Of a stretch of DNA of 64,000 bases, positions 54,569 through 63,474 are shown one piece after another; the first letter of the stretch is position 1; each line of letters starts with the position of its first letter. The DNA lies in NCBI GenBank assembly GCA_029261795.1, contig JAJDAP010000107.1:1-64000 (forward strand), in the 5' to 3' direction. The position numbers and the translations under genes are program-made. The notes under the pieces are model-generated. The model worked only from the letters and a program-made list of their open reading frames with translations. It searched no databases and was not told the origin of the DNA. This stretch comes from Deltaproteobacteria bacterium (GTDB lineage Bacteria > Myxococcota_A > UBA9160 > UBA6930).

Positions 54569-56424
54569 CAGAACGCGTGGCCGATCGAAAGATGGATGCG
54601 ATAACTCGAGGAGTCGTCCGGACGATTCAAGGGCACGCCGACATCCAGGCGAATGGGCCCGACCGGGGTCGTGTATCGGAGGCCACCACCCGCCGCGATG
54701 CGGAGCTCGTCGCCGCGCAAGTCGAAGGGTTCGAGCCCGACCTCGCCCATGTCGACGAAGGCCACGCCGCCGAAGTCGCGCCAGACGGGGAACCGCCACT
54801 CGAGGCTCGAGGTGACCAGCGTGGTTCCGCCGAGCGGATCGTCCGATGCGTCGCGCGGGCCCAGGTGCTGATACCGATAGCCTCGCACCGAATCGCCACC
54901 GCCTGCGAAATAGCGCTGGGTGAGCGGGATATCGTTGGCGCGACTCGTGCCGAAGGGTTGGATGACACCGACGGTGAGTCGGCCCGCCAGCACGGTCCCG
55001 CCGATCGGGTAGTAGGCGCGCACTTCACCGCCGAGACGGAGGAAGGAAATATCCGAGCCGAGCAGGGTGGGTGAGAGATCCGTATTGAGTCGCAGCCGGA
55101 TCCCGCGGGTAGGCTGGAGCGGGTCGTCTCTCCTGTCCCGGATGAACTGGACACCGAGCAGGCTGAGTCGCGTCGTTCGCTCGGGCTCGTCGAGCACGAG
55201 CTTCGCGGCGTCGGATACGTTGTGGATCCGTGCCCATTCGTACGCGTACCGCACGGTCGCGTCGAAACCCATGAAGGAGCGCCGCACGCCGAATTCCACT
55301 CGCGCCTCGTCGGCGTCATAGGTCTCGAGTTGCTCGGTGCCGAGGCCCAGCTTCGAGAATGCCATCGTCTCCGGGTTGGGAAAGCCAGGCCATTCGGTGA
55401 ATGCCTCGGCGCGCGCCCCGAGGAACGAGGCTCTGAGCTGGCCGCCCACTGTGGCTCCAAGGCCCGACACGTTGCGGTGGCGCCAGCCGAGGCGACCGCG
55501 CACCCTCTCGTCGGTGGCATAGCCGATTGCGGCTTCGAAGGTTCGGGGCGGGCGTTCCTTTACGCGCACTTCGATGTCGCGCCGGACTTCCGTCGCGGCC
55601 GGGTCGGGCGCGGCGCCGCGCAGCGGTACCACGGCAACGCTCTCGAAGACGCCGAGTCCGAAGACCTGATCGCGCGTCTGTTCGAGGCGTTTCGGATCCA
55701 GGGGTTCGCTCCGGGCCAGATCGACCCGCGCCCGTACCACCGATTCCTGGGTCGTTGCGAGTCCGACGATCTGAACCGCGCCGATCACCACGCGCGGACC
55801 GGGCTGCACCGCCCAAGCGATGCGCGCCTCGCCCAAGTCGAGGTCGAGATCGGCTCCTCCCTCGAGCGCCGCGTCGGGGAACCCGGCTCGCGCGAAGCGC
55901 TCGAGCAGCTGGTTCTTCGCGGCTCGATAGTCGGACAAGCGGAAGACCTCGCCGATCGCTCCCGGTAGGTCGTGCGCGGCATCTGCGGGCCAGTGCGGAT
56001 CGGCTGTCCCCAGGATTTCGACATCGCGTGCGGCGATTCGAACCGGTGCGCCCTCGCTGATCCGGAAGCGGATCACGACGCTCGTCGGATCGTCACCGTG
56101 CTCGACATCGGCCTCGACGTCGGCCTCGTAGTAGCCCTCCTGTCGGTAGGCTTCTTCGAGCCGATCGAGGTCTTCGGCCAGCAGCGACTCGTCGAACGGG
56201 TCTGGGGCTCCGAACGGGGTCCAGGTTTCGCGCCGAGTTCGCAGCAGCGACTCGAGCTGTGCCTGCTTCACGCCTTCGACCCCTTCCCACCGGATCAAGC
56301 CGACGACGGGCGCCTCGGGCCCGTCCGGGGGCCTGCCGGCCGACGCACAGCCGATGCCGCCTCCGACGGCAAGGACGAGGGCGATCGCGAGCCACGACCG
56401 GGGACAAAAGGGATCGGCTCGCAT
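54568..56424 (-). CDS. tamA: TamA/BamA-like Omp85 outer-membrane protein
   Basis: A 618-residue protein with an N-terminal signal and possible lipobox (GGGIGC), POTRA repeats to about residue 310 (VVIRFRISEGAPVRI and others), and a 16-strand Omp85 barrel with RGYRY and a C-terminal Phe. With TamB it forms the TAM complex in the outer membrane. First gene of the minus-strand operon running to the diadenylate cyclase. The ATG at 56424 is chosen because the signal peptide begins there. Confidence 0.92.
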   Translation of the reverse strand: MRADPFCPRSWLAIALVLAVGGGIGCASAGRPPDGPEAPVVGLIRWEGVEGVKQAQLESLLRTRRETWTPFGAPDPFDESLLAEDLDRLEEAYRQEGYYEADVEADVEHGDDPTSVVIRFRISEGAPVRIAARDVEILGTADPHWPADAAHDLPGAIGEVFRLSDYRAAKNQLLERFARAGFPDAALEGGADLDLDLGEARIAWAVQPGPRVVIGAVQIVGLATTQESVVRARVDLARSEPLDPKRLEQTRDQVFGLGVFESVAVVPLRGAAPDPAATEVRRDIEVRVKERPPRTFEAAIGYATDERVRGRLGWRHRNVSGLGATVGGQLRASFLGARAEAFTEWPGFPNPETMAFSKLGLGTEQLETYDADEARVEFGVRRSFMGFDATVRYAYEWARIHNVSDAAKLVLDEPERTTRLSLLGVQFIRDRRDDPLQPTRGIRLRLNTDLSPTLLGSDISFLRLGGEVRAYYPIGGTVLAGRLTVGVIQPFGTSRANDIPLTQRYFAGGGDSVRGYRYQHLGPRDASDDPLGGTTLVTSSLEWRFPVWRDFGGVAFVDMGEVGLEPFDLRGDELRIAAGGGLRYTTPVGPIRLDVGVPLNRPDDSSSYRIHLSIGHAF

Positions 56425-56625
56425 CGCGTCAACCTTAGCGATGGACCGCTTCGGGCTGGCCACCGTCGGAGTGGACTCGCTCTGACACCGCCGGTCCAGG
56501 GAACGTTCCGCGAGTCTTCGCGGATCGACGGGGCCCGAGGCCCGCTGGGGATCCAGGGCGCCTTCGGGAGAGAAAGCCGGCGGAAGCGTCACCGGCGACA
56601 GGCAGGCCGGGCGCCGCGTGGCGTC

Positions 56626-57447
56626 CTAGAGATGTTCGAGCGTCAAGGTCGCGATACTCAGGGCAAGGAAGAAGCCACACATGTCGGTGATCGTTGTCGA
56701 CACCGGCCCAGACGCCAATGCAGGGTCCTGCCCGGCACGGCGCAACAGGAGCGGGATCACGCCTCCGATCGACACGGCGACCACGGTGTTGATGGCCAGC
56801 GCGACCCCGACCACGAAGCCGAGCGCGGCACTTCCCTGCCAGAGATAGGCGACGGTACCAATCAGGCCGCCCAGCGTGATTCCGTTGATTGCGCCCAACG
56901 AAACTTCCTGTCGCCAGACTCGCAGGGCTTCGTTGAGACGCAGAATTCCGAGCGAGAGTTCACGCATGCTCACGGCAACCGCCTGATTCCCCGAGCAGCC
57001 ACTCATGTCCGAGATCATTGGCAAGAAGATCGCGAGAGCGATCGCGGCCTGGAGGGTCTTCCTGGTACGACGCGATCACGCTGGCCGCGATCATGTTGAG
57101 CAGGATGTTCACGGACAACCAAGAGAGCCGGCGCCGGGAACGAAACCAGACCGGCATCGAACGCGATTCTTCGCGCGCCAGGCCGAGCGACTTCATGTGG
57201 TCCGACTGCGCGCTCTCGGCCAGAGCGTGCTCCACGTCAGAGCGTTCGACCACGCCTAGCAAGACGCCTTCGAAGTCCACGACCGGAATGCCGAGGAACG
57301 AATAGCGACCGAACAGCGCCTCCATCTCGTCGAGCGAGGCGGTGACGGGAACTGCCAGCGGATCCGCGATCATGAGCTCTGCGATGGGTCGCGTTGACTG
57401 CGAGCGATCAGCGCGCGCAGCTGGATGAGGCCGCGCAGTGCGCCGGT
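56626..57447 (-). pseudogene. Decayed second mgtE
   Basis: Encodes the second half of MgtE: part of a CBS domain, the linker helix (SDHMKSLGLAREESRSMPVWFRSRRRLSWL) and the membrane part with SDMSGCSGNQAVAVS. The N-terminal domain is missing. Two frame changes are seen, one near 57400 and one near 57055-57062 where one extra base interrupts IASYQE. It is related to the intact mgtE at 15812-17170. Confidence 0.85.
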
Positions 57448-57598
57448 CTAGAGCCTCCGTGCAGAGCCAATGGCGGAGACGCGAATGAATCATTCACCAC
57501 GCTCGAGTTGCTATCCTACGCGGCCAATTGCGATTTCGCACAATCCGAGACAATCGCCGTAGGGCTACAACCCGCGGCTCTCGGAAAGAGGGGCACCG

Positions 57599-57943
57599 AT
57601 GATTCGCCATCTGACTCGATTTGCGCTCGCGGTCCTGATTGCGACAGGCTTCAGCGCCTGCAGCACCACTCCGGACCTCCCCGCTTCCTTCATCAACCCG
57701 CTCAATCGATTGACGGCTGAGGAAGGGCAGGAGCTGGTGGTCGAGGGAGACCGCCTTGTCGGCGTCGCAGACGACGACATCGCTCGGGGCAAGACGCTCG
57801 TGCGAGACGGCCGACAGCGACGAAAGGAGGGCGAGGCTATTGCGGCACGAGGCCGCCTAGCACTTCGCGCCGCGGCGATGGCCGAAGAGGCGGAGCGCCT
57901 CTCGCTGAAAGCAGCCGAGCTGAAACGCGAAGCGCTTCCGTAG
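57599..57943 (+). CDS. Small lipoprotein with coiled-coil region
   Basis: A 114-residue protein with a clear lipoprotein signal (FALAVLIATGFSAC). Mature residues 40-114 are charged and helical (EGQELVVEGDRLVGVADDDIARG), likely a coiled coil. Probably held in the outer membrane. No family recognised. Confidence 0.72.
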   Translation: MIRHLTRFALAVLIATGFSACSTTPDLPASFINPLNRLTAEEGQELVVEGDRLVGVADDDIARGKTLVRDGRQRRKEGEAIAARGRLALRAAAMAEEAERLSLKAAELKREALP

Positions 57944-57999
57944 TCAGCCGGAAGCACGCCAATCATCGGTCAGCTCATGTAGTTGGGCCTACGAAAGGG

Positions 58000-58230
58000 T
58001 GGCCACTCATCCGGGCAGCGACCTACTGCTGCACTGACTCCCTTGGAGCGCCCTGATCTCTGCGCTGGATACCTGTTCCGCTTTCCCGCCTTGAAGAAGG
58101 ACATCCAAGGCTTCTGCGGCCTCGTCATCGGCGCCGGGAAGGACGTGCGAATAGATGGTTGTCGTCGTTTGCGCGCTGGCGTGCCGCGCGGTGCCGCGGC
58201 CGTGGCCTCGGCGAACAACGCAACCCATCG
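58000..58230 (-). pseudogene. Tyrosine integrase C-terminal relic
   Basis: The frame contains HASAQTTTTIYSHVLPGADDEAAEALD, which is the normal end of a phage/ICE tyrosine recombinase including the catalytic Tyr. The part with the R, K, H and R residues is gone. It lies about 80 bp from tRNA repeat copy 5. Confidence 0.7.
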
Positions 58231-58310
58231 AAAACGCTGCACTTGTGAAGCTGACCCCAGGTGCGGTGACCGAGGGTCGCTGTGGGAGCGACGCAAGTCC
58301 GCGAGTTCGT

Positions 58311-58354
58311 TGGCACGCCGGGAGGGATTCGAACCCCCGACCTCAGGTTCGAAG
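58311..58354 (-). repeat. tRNA 3'-half repeat, copy 5
   Basis: Same unit as copy 3 with one base missing in the variable region. It is followed by repeat C and preceded by an integrase relic. Confidence 0.78.
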
Positions 58355-58395
58355 CCCGTGAAGAGGATGAGGAATGACGGGGACTTGGAGCTCAG
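58349..58395. repeat. Repeat C, copy 1
   Basis: Shares GAAGCCCGT, then AATGACGGGGACTT, with 62856-62900. It follows the anticodon-loop end of the tRNA repeat in both places. A third class of flank, different from A and B. Confidence 0.55.
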
Positions 58396-58894
58396 CGCTC
58401 TGCAATAGCCTGCATTCAGGTGTCGTTTCAACGGCACCAGATCTAGCGCGGCACCAGGCGGCGCCTCTCTGGAGACTCTCTGGCTAGTCGATGAGCGGAG
58501 CGCTGTTGCGCTCCCAGTTAACGTTGACCTACCGGTGCTGCCGAAATTCGAGCGTACGGCCGAGGACCCGTTCATTCAGCAGGTTCAGGCCTCCGGAAAG
58601 AAATGGGCGATTTTGACGGACCTTGAAGGCGCTCCGCAGGCTCGTGACAGCGCGTAGCGGAAAAACCGCGTAGGAAGAGGGGCCTCTATCGGAGGTCCCC
58701 CAACTCATCCCGAAACTCGTCGCAGGAGGCGAACACAGAGTTGAATCGTGTAACGAACGGTAGAGGGGGCATTGGAGAAGCTCGCGGACGTCGACGCCTG
58801 GAGGGAAGTCTTCGTTCACGCTGGCTCGGCGCTCGGCGCCAAGGTGTCGGGGCTTTCCCCCCAGTTAGGTCAGACTGCCGGGGGGAAGCCGGCT
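58396..58894. other. Intergenic region, nothing supported
   Basis: About 500 bp between repeat C and the MFS gene. Frames here are short and have no recognisable motif. Confidence 0.5.
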
Positions 58895-60487
58895 CTACTG
58901 ACGCGCCGGGCGGTTCGTTGGCTCTTCGGCTTCTTCATCGGACTCCGTTTCCTGTGGTTCAAGCGTCGTGTTTGCAGCCGGTGTTTGCGGCGGCATATTG
59001 CCAACAGCGGTGCGTAAGGTCACGAAGGGGAAACTGACCATCTGCCGAATCCCTTCAACTGTGGAGAGGGTCCGTACCTGGCTCCGCATTTCGCCCAACA
59101 GGTGCTGGAGGATGATGTCCTCGTCGACCTCGCCCACCTCCTTGATCAGGGCCAGGCGGTGCAGGGCGTAGAGGCCGATCAGAAAGGCCAGAACGAAGAA
59201 GAAGTCCCACTGTTGTAGATTGAGCGTGGGCAGGGAGAACTCACCTTCCGGGCCGAGGTACTTGAGGGTCCAGTCGATCTGACGGCTCGAGAAGAAATCC
59301 GCGAACTGGCCACCCAGGATCGGTGCCACGCCTGCGGCTACGGAATTGACGATGGTGTTGGCAGCCAGAAAGGTCGTCGCTTGACCCCGTGGGGCCAGCT
59401 TGAGGGCGATGTTGCCGCTGGCCAGGGAAACGCCGGCGCCGGCCAGGCCCATGACGATGTGGATCAGAACTAACAGGGGAATGGTCAGTATGTATACGTC
59501 CGGCATCGTCGTAAAGACCCAGGCCAGGATCGTGACCATAAAGAGCGGTCCGCAAATCGACAGGACCGACTTGTTGCTAAAGCGGTCCGTATAGCGGCCC
59601 CAGACCTTGAGGAACAGGAAGTTGAAGACCTGACTCACAATACCCAGGGCGATGATCAGGCTCATGGGCAGTTCCAGACGCCGCAGCATATAAACCATGA
59701 AGAAGGGTCCGGCCAGATTCACGGCGAAGTTCCAGGAACACATAAAAGCCATGAGCTTACGGAAGTTCTCATCCTGGAAGGGTTGCGACAGTAGTTTGAA
59801 GATGTGCAGCTTCTCGTCGGCGGGTACCATGCGGGCTTCCGGGGTGCGGGCCAGGTAGTAAACGCCGAGTAAGCCGGCGGCCACACCGACGACGAAGAGG
59901 ATGGAATACCCCGCCAGCTCTTCGTCGGGCAGGAACTTCTTCCATGCGTCGAGATAGGCCGCGGCTAGCAGACTCAAGACGATGCCCACGCCCGTGCCGA
60001 TGCGCATGCGCTTGGAGAAGAAGCCGCCCATGACGGTCTCCGGGATGAGGTCGCGCATCCAGGAGTTCCAGCTACACCCGCCGATAGCGCCGAAGGCCGA
60101 GACCGCTACCAGCAGGACTAACAGAATCGTGATAGCCGCCTCTGGTCCGAAGAGGAAGGGGGCCACAGCAATGACCAACCAGCACAGTCGGCTCAGGGTA
60201 GCGGCGGCCACCGTGACCAGACGCCGGTTGCGCACCTTCTCCACCAAGAAAATGGCCGGCAACTGAATGAGCTGCGACAGCGGCCCAATGGCCGCGAGCA
60301 GACCGATCACCAGGTTGGAGGCCCCGAGATTGATGGCAAAGGCCATCAGAAACGCCCCCCCGGTCAGAATCCCCATGGCCTGGGAAGCGACCCCGTCCTT
60401 GATGACATATGCCAGTCCGTTCTGGATGTCCTGTTCGCTCAGCGTCTCGGATGGTTGAAATGGGTGCTTCAATTGGGGCACCTCCAC
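58895..60487 (-). CDS. MFS transporter of unknown substrate
   Basis: A 530-residue, 12-helix transporter. It starts with a polar stretch then GGAFLMAFAINLGASNLVIGLL, and has GGCSWNSWMRDLIPE between helices 4 and 5 and a long acidic C-terminal tail. Codon use seems less GC-biased than neighbours, suggesting transfer. GTG start. It lies directly next to the truncated third RimK-like fragment, whose 3' part it may have replaced. Confidence 0.85.
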   Translation of the reverse strand: MEVPQLKHPFQPSETLSEQDIQNGLAYVIKDGVASQAMGILTGGAFLMAFAINLGASNLVIGLLAAIGPLSQLIQLPAIFLVEKVRNRRLVTVAAATLSRLCWLVIAVAPFLFGPEAAITILLVLLVAVSAFGAIGGCSWNSWMRDLIPETVMGGFFSKRMRIGTGVGIVLSLLAAAYLDAWKKFLPDEELAGYSILFVVGVAAGLLGVYYLARTPEARMVPADEKLHIFKLLSQPFQDENFRKLMAFMCSWNFAVNLAGPFFMVYMLRRLELPMSLIIALGIVSQVFNFLFLKVWGRYTDRFSNKSVLSICGPLFMVTILAWVFTTMPDVYILTIPLLVLIHIVMGLAGAGVSLASGNIALKLAPRGQATTFLAANTIVNSVAAGVAPILGGQFADFFSSRQIDWTLKYLGPEGEFSLPTLNLQQWDFFFVLAFLIGLYALHRLALIKEVGEVDEDIILQHLLGEMRSQVRTLSTVEGIRQMVSFPFVTLRTAVGNMPPQTPAANTTLEPQETESDEEAEEPTNRPARQ

Positions 60488-60516
60488 CTGTCTAAAGTAC
60501 CGATGAAAACTCGTAG

Positions 60517-60836
60517 CGTTCTATCGCCGGCAGAATCTCAGAAACGTGTCGCACGAACACCGTCGTCGAAATTCGGGTGTGGTGGCGGCTTAGAACCTGA
60601 AGGGCGCGAAGCTTGTCACGGGAGACCGAAATCGCGTGAGAAGGGTTCACGCAGAACGTACCCATCTGCTCGAACTGCCGAAGCACCGCAGTGCCGAAGA
60701 AGGTGATGGAAGCGCCGATTCGCGGGACAACCGCCTCGTAGGCCGAGAGCTTCTTGTTCTTGTAGTAAAGGCGAGGGGAGCCGTGCGCTACTTCGATAGA
60801 GCAAGACAGCGTGTTGAGAACACGGGCCTCGTGGCC
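60517..60836 (-). pseudogene. Fragment of a third RimK-like ligase
   Basis: Corresponds to residues 26-132 of the RimK-like protein at 12762, with GHEARVLNTL, then RIGASITFFGTAVLRQFEQMG and SRDKLRALQVLSRH. The start is cut off at the IS630 boundary and the ATP-binding, catalytic and RCK_C parts are missing. It shows that at least three copies of this ligase once existed here. Confidence 0.88.
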
Positions 60837-60843
60837 TAGCATT

Positions 60844-61932
60844 TCAGCCGCCGTGTTCCGTCCCAGCAATAGCTTTACTTAGTCGTTCAAGTTTCTCGAA
60901 GATCGAGTCCGAGGTGGCTGTCCAGGCAAAGGGCTGACACTCGCGGTTGTAGTGGTGGACGAACGTATCGATCTTCTGGGTCAGGTCGCGGACACTTCGG
61001 AACGTGCCTCGTCGAATCGCGCGCTGCGTGATGATGTTGAACCAGATCTCGACTTGATTGAGCCACGACGAGTACGTCGGCGTGTAGTGGATGTGAAAGC
61101 GTGGTCGAGCGGCGAGCCATCGCCGAACGCGATCGTGCTTGTGCGTGGCGTAGTTGTCGACGACGAGATGGACGTCGAGCTTCTTCGGAACGGACGCATC
61201 GATGTGGCGAAGGAACTGGAGGAACTCCTGGTGCCGATGACGCCGTTTGCACTTGGTCAGCACGCGACCCGTGGCGATGTCGAGGGCAGCGAATAGCGTC
61301 GTGGTGCCGTGGCGGACGTAGTCGTGGGTAACCCCCTCGACATAGCCGAGACCAAGGGGCAGGAAGGGCGCCGTGCGATCGAGGGCCTGGATCTGGCTCT
61401 TTTCATCGACGCACAGGACGACGGCGTGATCCGGGGGATTGAGATAGAGCCCGACGATATCCCGCACCTTCTCGACGAAGAACGCGTCGGTCGAGATCTT
61501 GAAATGCTTCTGGCGATGCGGCTGCAGACCGAAGGCCTTCCAGACCCGTTGGACCGTGGACTTGGAGAGCTTCGTTTCCGCCGCAATCGATCGGCACGAC
61601 CAGTGCGTGCCGCCCTTCGGCTTGGTCTTCAGGGTCTTGCGAAGAAGCGCGGCCACCTGCTCATCGCGAATCGAGCGAGGACCCCCGGGACGAGGCTCAT
61701 CGTAGAGACCGGCCATTCGCTGCGTCACATACCGTTTGCGCCAGATCCCAACCGTTGGCTTGGACAGGCCCAGTCGCTCTGCGATGTCGGTATTGCTCTC
61801 ACCGTCCGCGGCGAGCAGGACGATCCGGGCACGCGTTGCCAGAGCCTGCGGCATCGAACGCGAGCGTGTGATCGAGCCAAGCTCCTCGCGCTCCGATTCC
61901 GACAACGTCAACGGCGCGAGCGGTCTTCCCAT
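60844..61932 (-). mobile_element. IS630-family transposase
   Basis: A 362-residue transposase with helix-turn-helix ([22 protein letters not shown]) and a DDE catalytic domain: [16 protein letters not shown] and [12 protein letters not shown]630 elements insert at TA. A TA at 60837-60838 marks the junction with the RimK fragment. The right end and terminal inverted repeats could not be fixed by eye. Confidence 0.9.
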
Positions 61933-62420
61933 CTCCTCTCCCCCTCAAAGAGGAGCCTACCCTGGCGTATTCTATTATGAAAGGTATACATGGGACAGAA
62001 CACTAGTGCTGTAAAGCTTTGGGCCGCGGGAGAAGGATGGCGATAAGCATTGTTCACCTGCTGGCGTTCCGGTTCGTGAGAGGTTTGAGCTGGCGTCATG
62101 CCTTGGTAGGCGATGCGGAGTTGGAACGCTTGGAGGTCTCTCCACGCGAGACGAGACCAGGGCACAAGCAGCCAGGAAAATCGCGAAATTTGACATAATG
62201 CACGATACCGGCCGCTAGGACACCAGGCGGTCGTCTAGCGAGACCTCCGTTCTCGAACTGGATGCTCCTCCATCCACGTGACGGCCCATTCGAGTGCCCG
62301 ACCCCATTCGACGAAGTCCCGTCTCTCGATCGACTGGTTCATAGTCCAGCAGGATCGCGGAGTTGCTTCTCTCAGTAGAAACATCGGCACTTATTATCGA
62401 GAATGCCGTCGCGCGCAGTG
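61933..62420. other. Intergenic region right of the IS element
   Basis: No supported gene. Contains lower-GC sequence around 61975-62070 that may include the right end of the IS630 element. Confidence 0.45.
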
Positions 62421-62422
62421 AA

Positions 62423-62714
62423 GACGTAGATCCAGCAGTTGATCCGGCCGAACTTCCACTTCTGAATGGGCTCCTCTCCAAGCTGCGCACCGACACCCTC
62501 GCCGAGACGCTCTTCGAGCTTCTGGCGCGGGACCGGGCAGAGGCTGCCGAGCGCGGCTTGGCACCGCCCGAATGGGTCTTCTCGACCCGAAACGGGACCC
62601 TCAGCATCCCGAGGAACTGCAGTCAGGTCTGGGAACGGCTCCGCAAGCGAGCCGCGAAGGATCACGGGGTTCGACGGCACCGCGGATATTGGAGCGGTTG
62701 GGCGAGGCGTCTAA
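62423..62714 (+). pseudogene. Tyrosine integrase internal relic
   Basis: The frame encodes LFELLARDRAEAAERG, then PPEWVFSTRNGT and PRNCSQVWERLRKRA, the segment just ahead of the catalytic HxxR box in tyrosine recombinases. The box and C-terminus are missing. It runs into tRNA repeat copies 6 and 7. Confidence 0.6.
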
Positions 62715-62727
62715 GTCCGCGGAACAT

Positions 62728-62760
62728 TGGCACGCCGGGAGGGATTCGAACCCCCGACCC
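62728..62760 (-). repeat. tRNA 3'-end repeat, copy 6 (T-arm and acceptor only)
   Basis: Minus strand reads the T-arm and acceptor with CCA. The anticodon part is replaced by a GC-rich hairpin (GGCCGGGAGGGCCCGGCC on the plus strand). It is only 57 bp from copy 7. Confidence 0.7.
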
Positions 62761-62816
62761 TGGCCGGGAGGGCCCGGCCTCGAACTCGCTGCGTTGGAGG
62801 CATGACGCGAATCATC

Positions 62817-62861
62817 TGGCACGCCGGGAGGGATTCGAACCCCCGACCCTCAGGTTCGAAG
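62817..62861 (-). repeat. tRNA 3'-half repeat, copy 7
   Basis: Same unit as copies 3 and 4, complete from anticodon loop CTTCGAA to CCA on the minus strand. It is followed by repeat C. Confidence 0.8.
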
Positions 62862-62900
62862 CCCGTTCGCGACGCAAGCAATGACGGGGACTTACGTCGA
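62856..62900. repeat. Repeat C, copy 2
   Basis: Partner of 58349-58395; the segment AATGACGGGGACTT is identical. Confidence 0.55.
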
Positions 62901-63474
62901 GAAGGGTGGCAGGAAGCGGCATAGAGCGGCACAGACCGGCGCGCATGACGGCACCAAATGAAGCGACATCGTTTGTTCACGGCGGGGTCCGCATGCTGCG
63001 GTGCGTCAGTCCACGTCCGCGTAGCCGCATGACATCCAAGAGCGCCGCGCTGGGCTCGGACGATGGGGTTCCTCTCTGCGTCCGAGCGAAGTAGGGAGCA
63101 GCGCGCCCAACTTGAGCCCTGACTGCTGCCCCATTCGGTTGCTGACCGCGGACGGGAGAACCCAGCTTTCTCGAGCGGCACCCGCAGACGGTCGGCAGTA
63201 TCCCCGACCCAACGTGCGTGCCCGGCTCGGCCCCCACTTCAGACAGCGCTCGCGATCATCTTGTCGCAGTGGTCCTGATCGTGGTCCACGTCAGACGCTA
63301 CGAGTGATCGAATCCCATCTGTCAGGCATCCAGGCCGGCCGAGCTGAGGCGAGAGTAGTGGGTCGTTCCCATGGGGCATCCGCGCAGGTAGCGACCAGAC
63401 GAGTCCCTGCTCGAGGGAGCGCGGGAGCAACCGACGAATACTCCCAATCGCGGTGCGCGTGACAGAACTCTGAG
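62901..63474. other. Intergenic region, nothing supported
   Basis: About 570 bp between repeat C and the cyanophycin synthetase-like gene. No frame has recognisable content. Confidence 0.5.

Noticed and set aside
52470-54815. A 781-residue plus-strand frame opposite TamB
   Set aside because: Ser/Arg/Pro-rich shadow of the minus-strand gene with no domain features.
58529-58819. 96-residue minus-strand frame
   Set aside because: No motif, no ribosome-binding site and no family; left as intergenic.
62728-62861. Integron attC sites
   Set aside because: The sequences fold as tRNA T-arm/acceptor, and no integron integrase is present.
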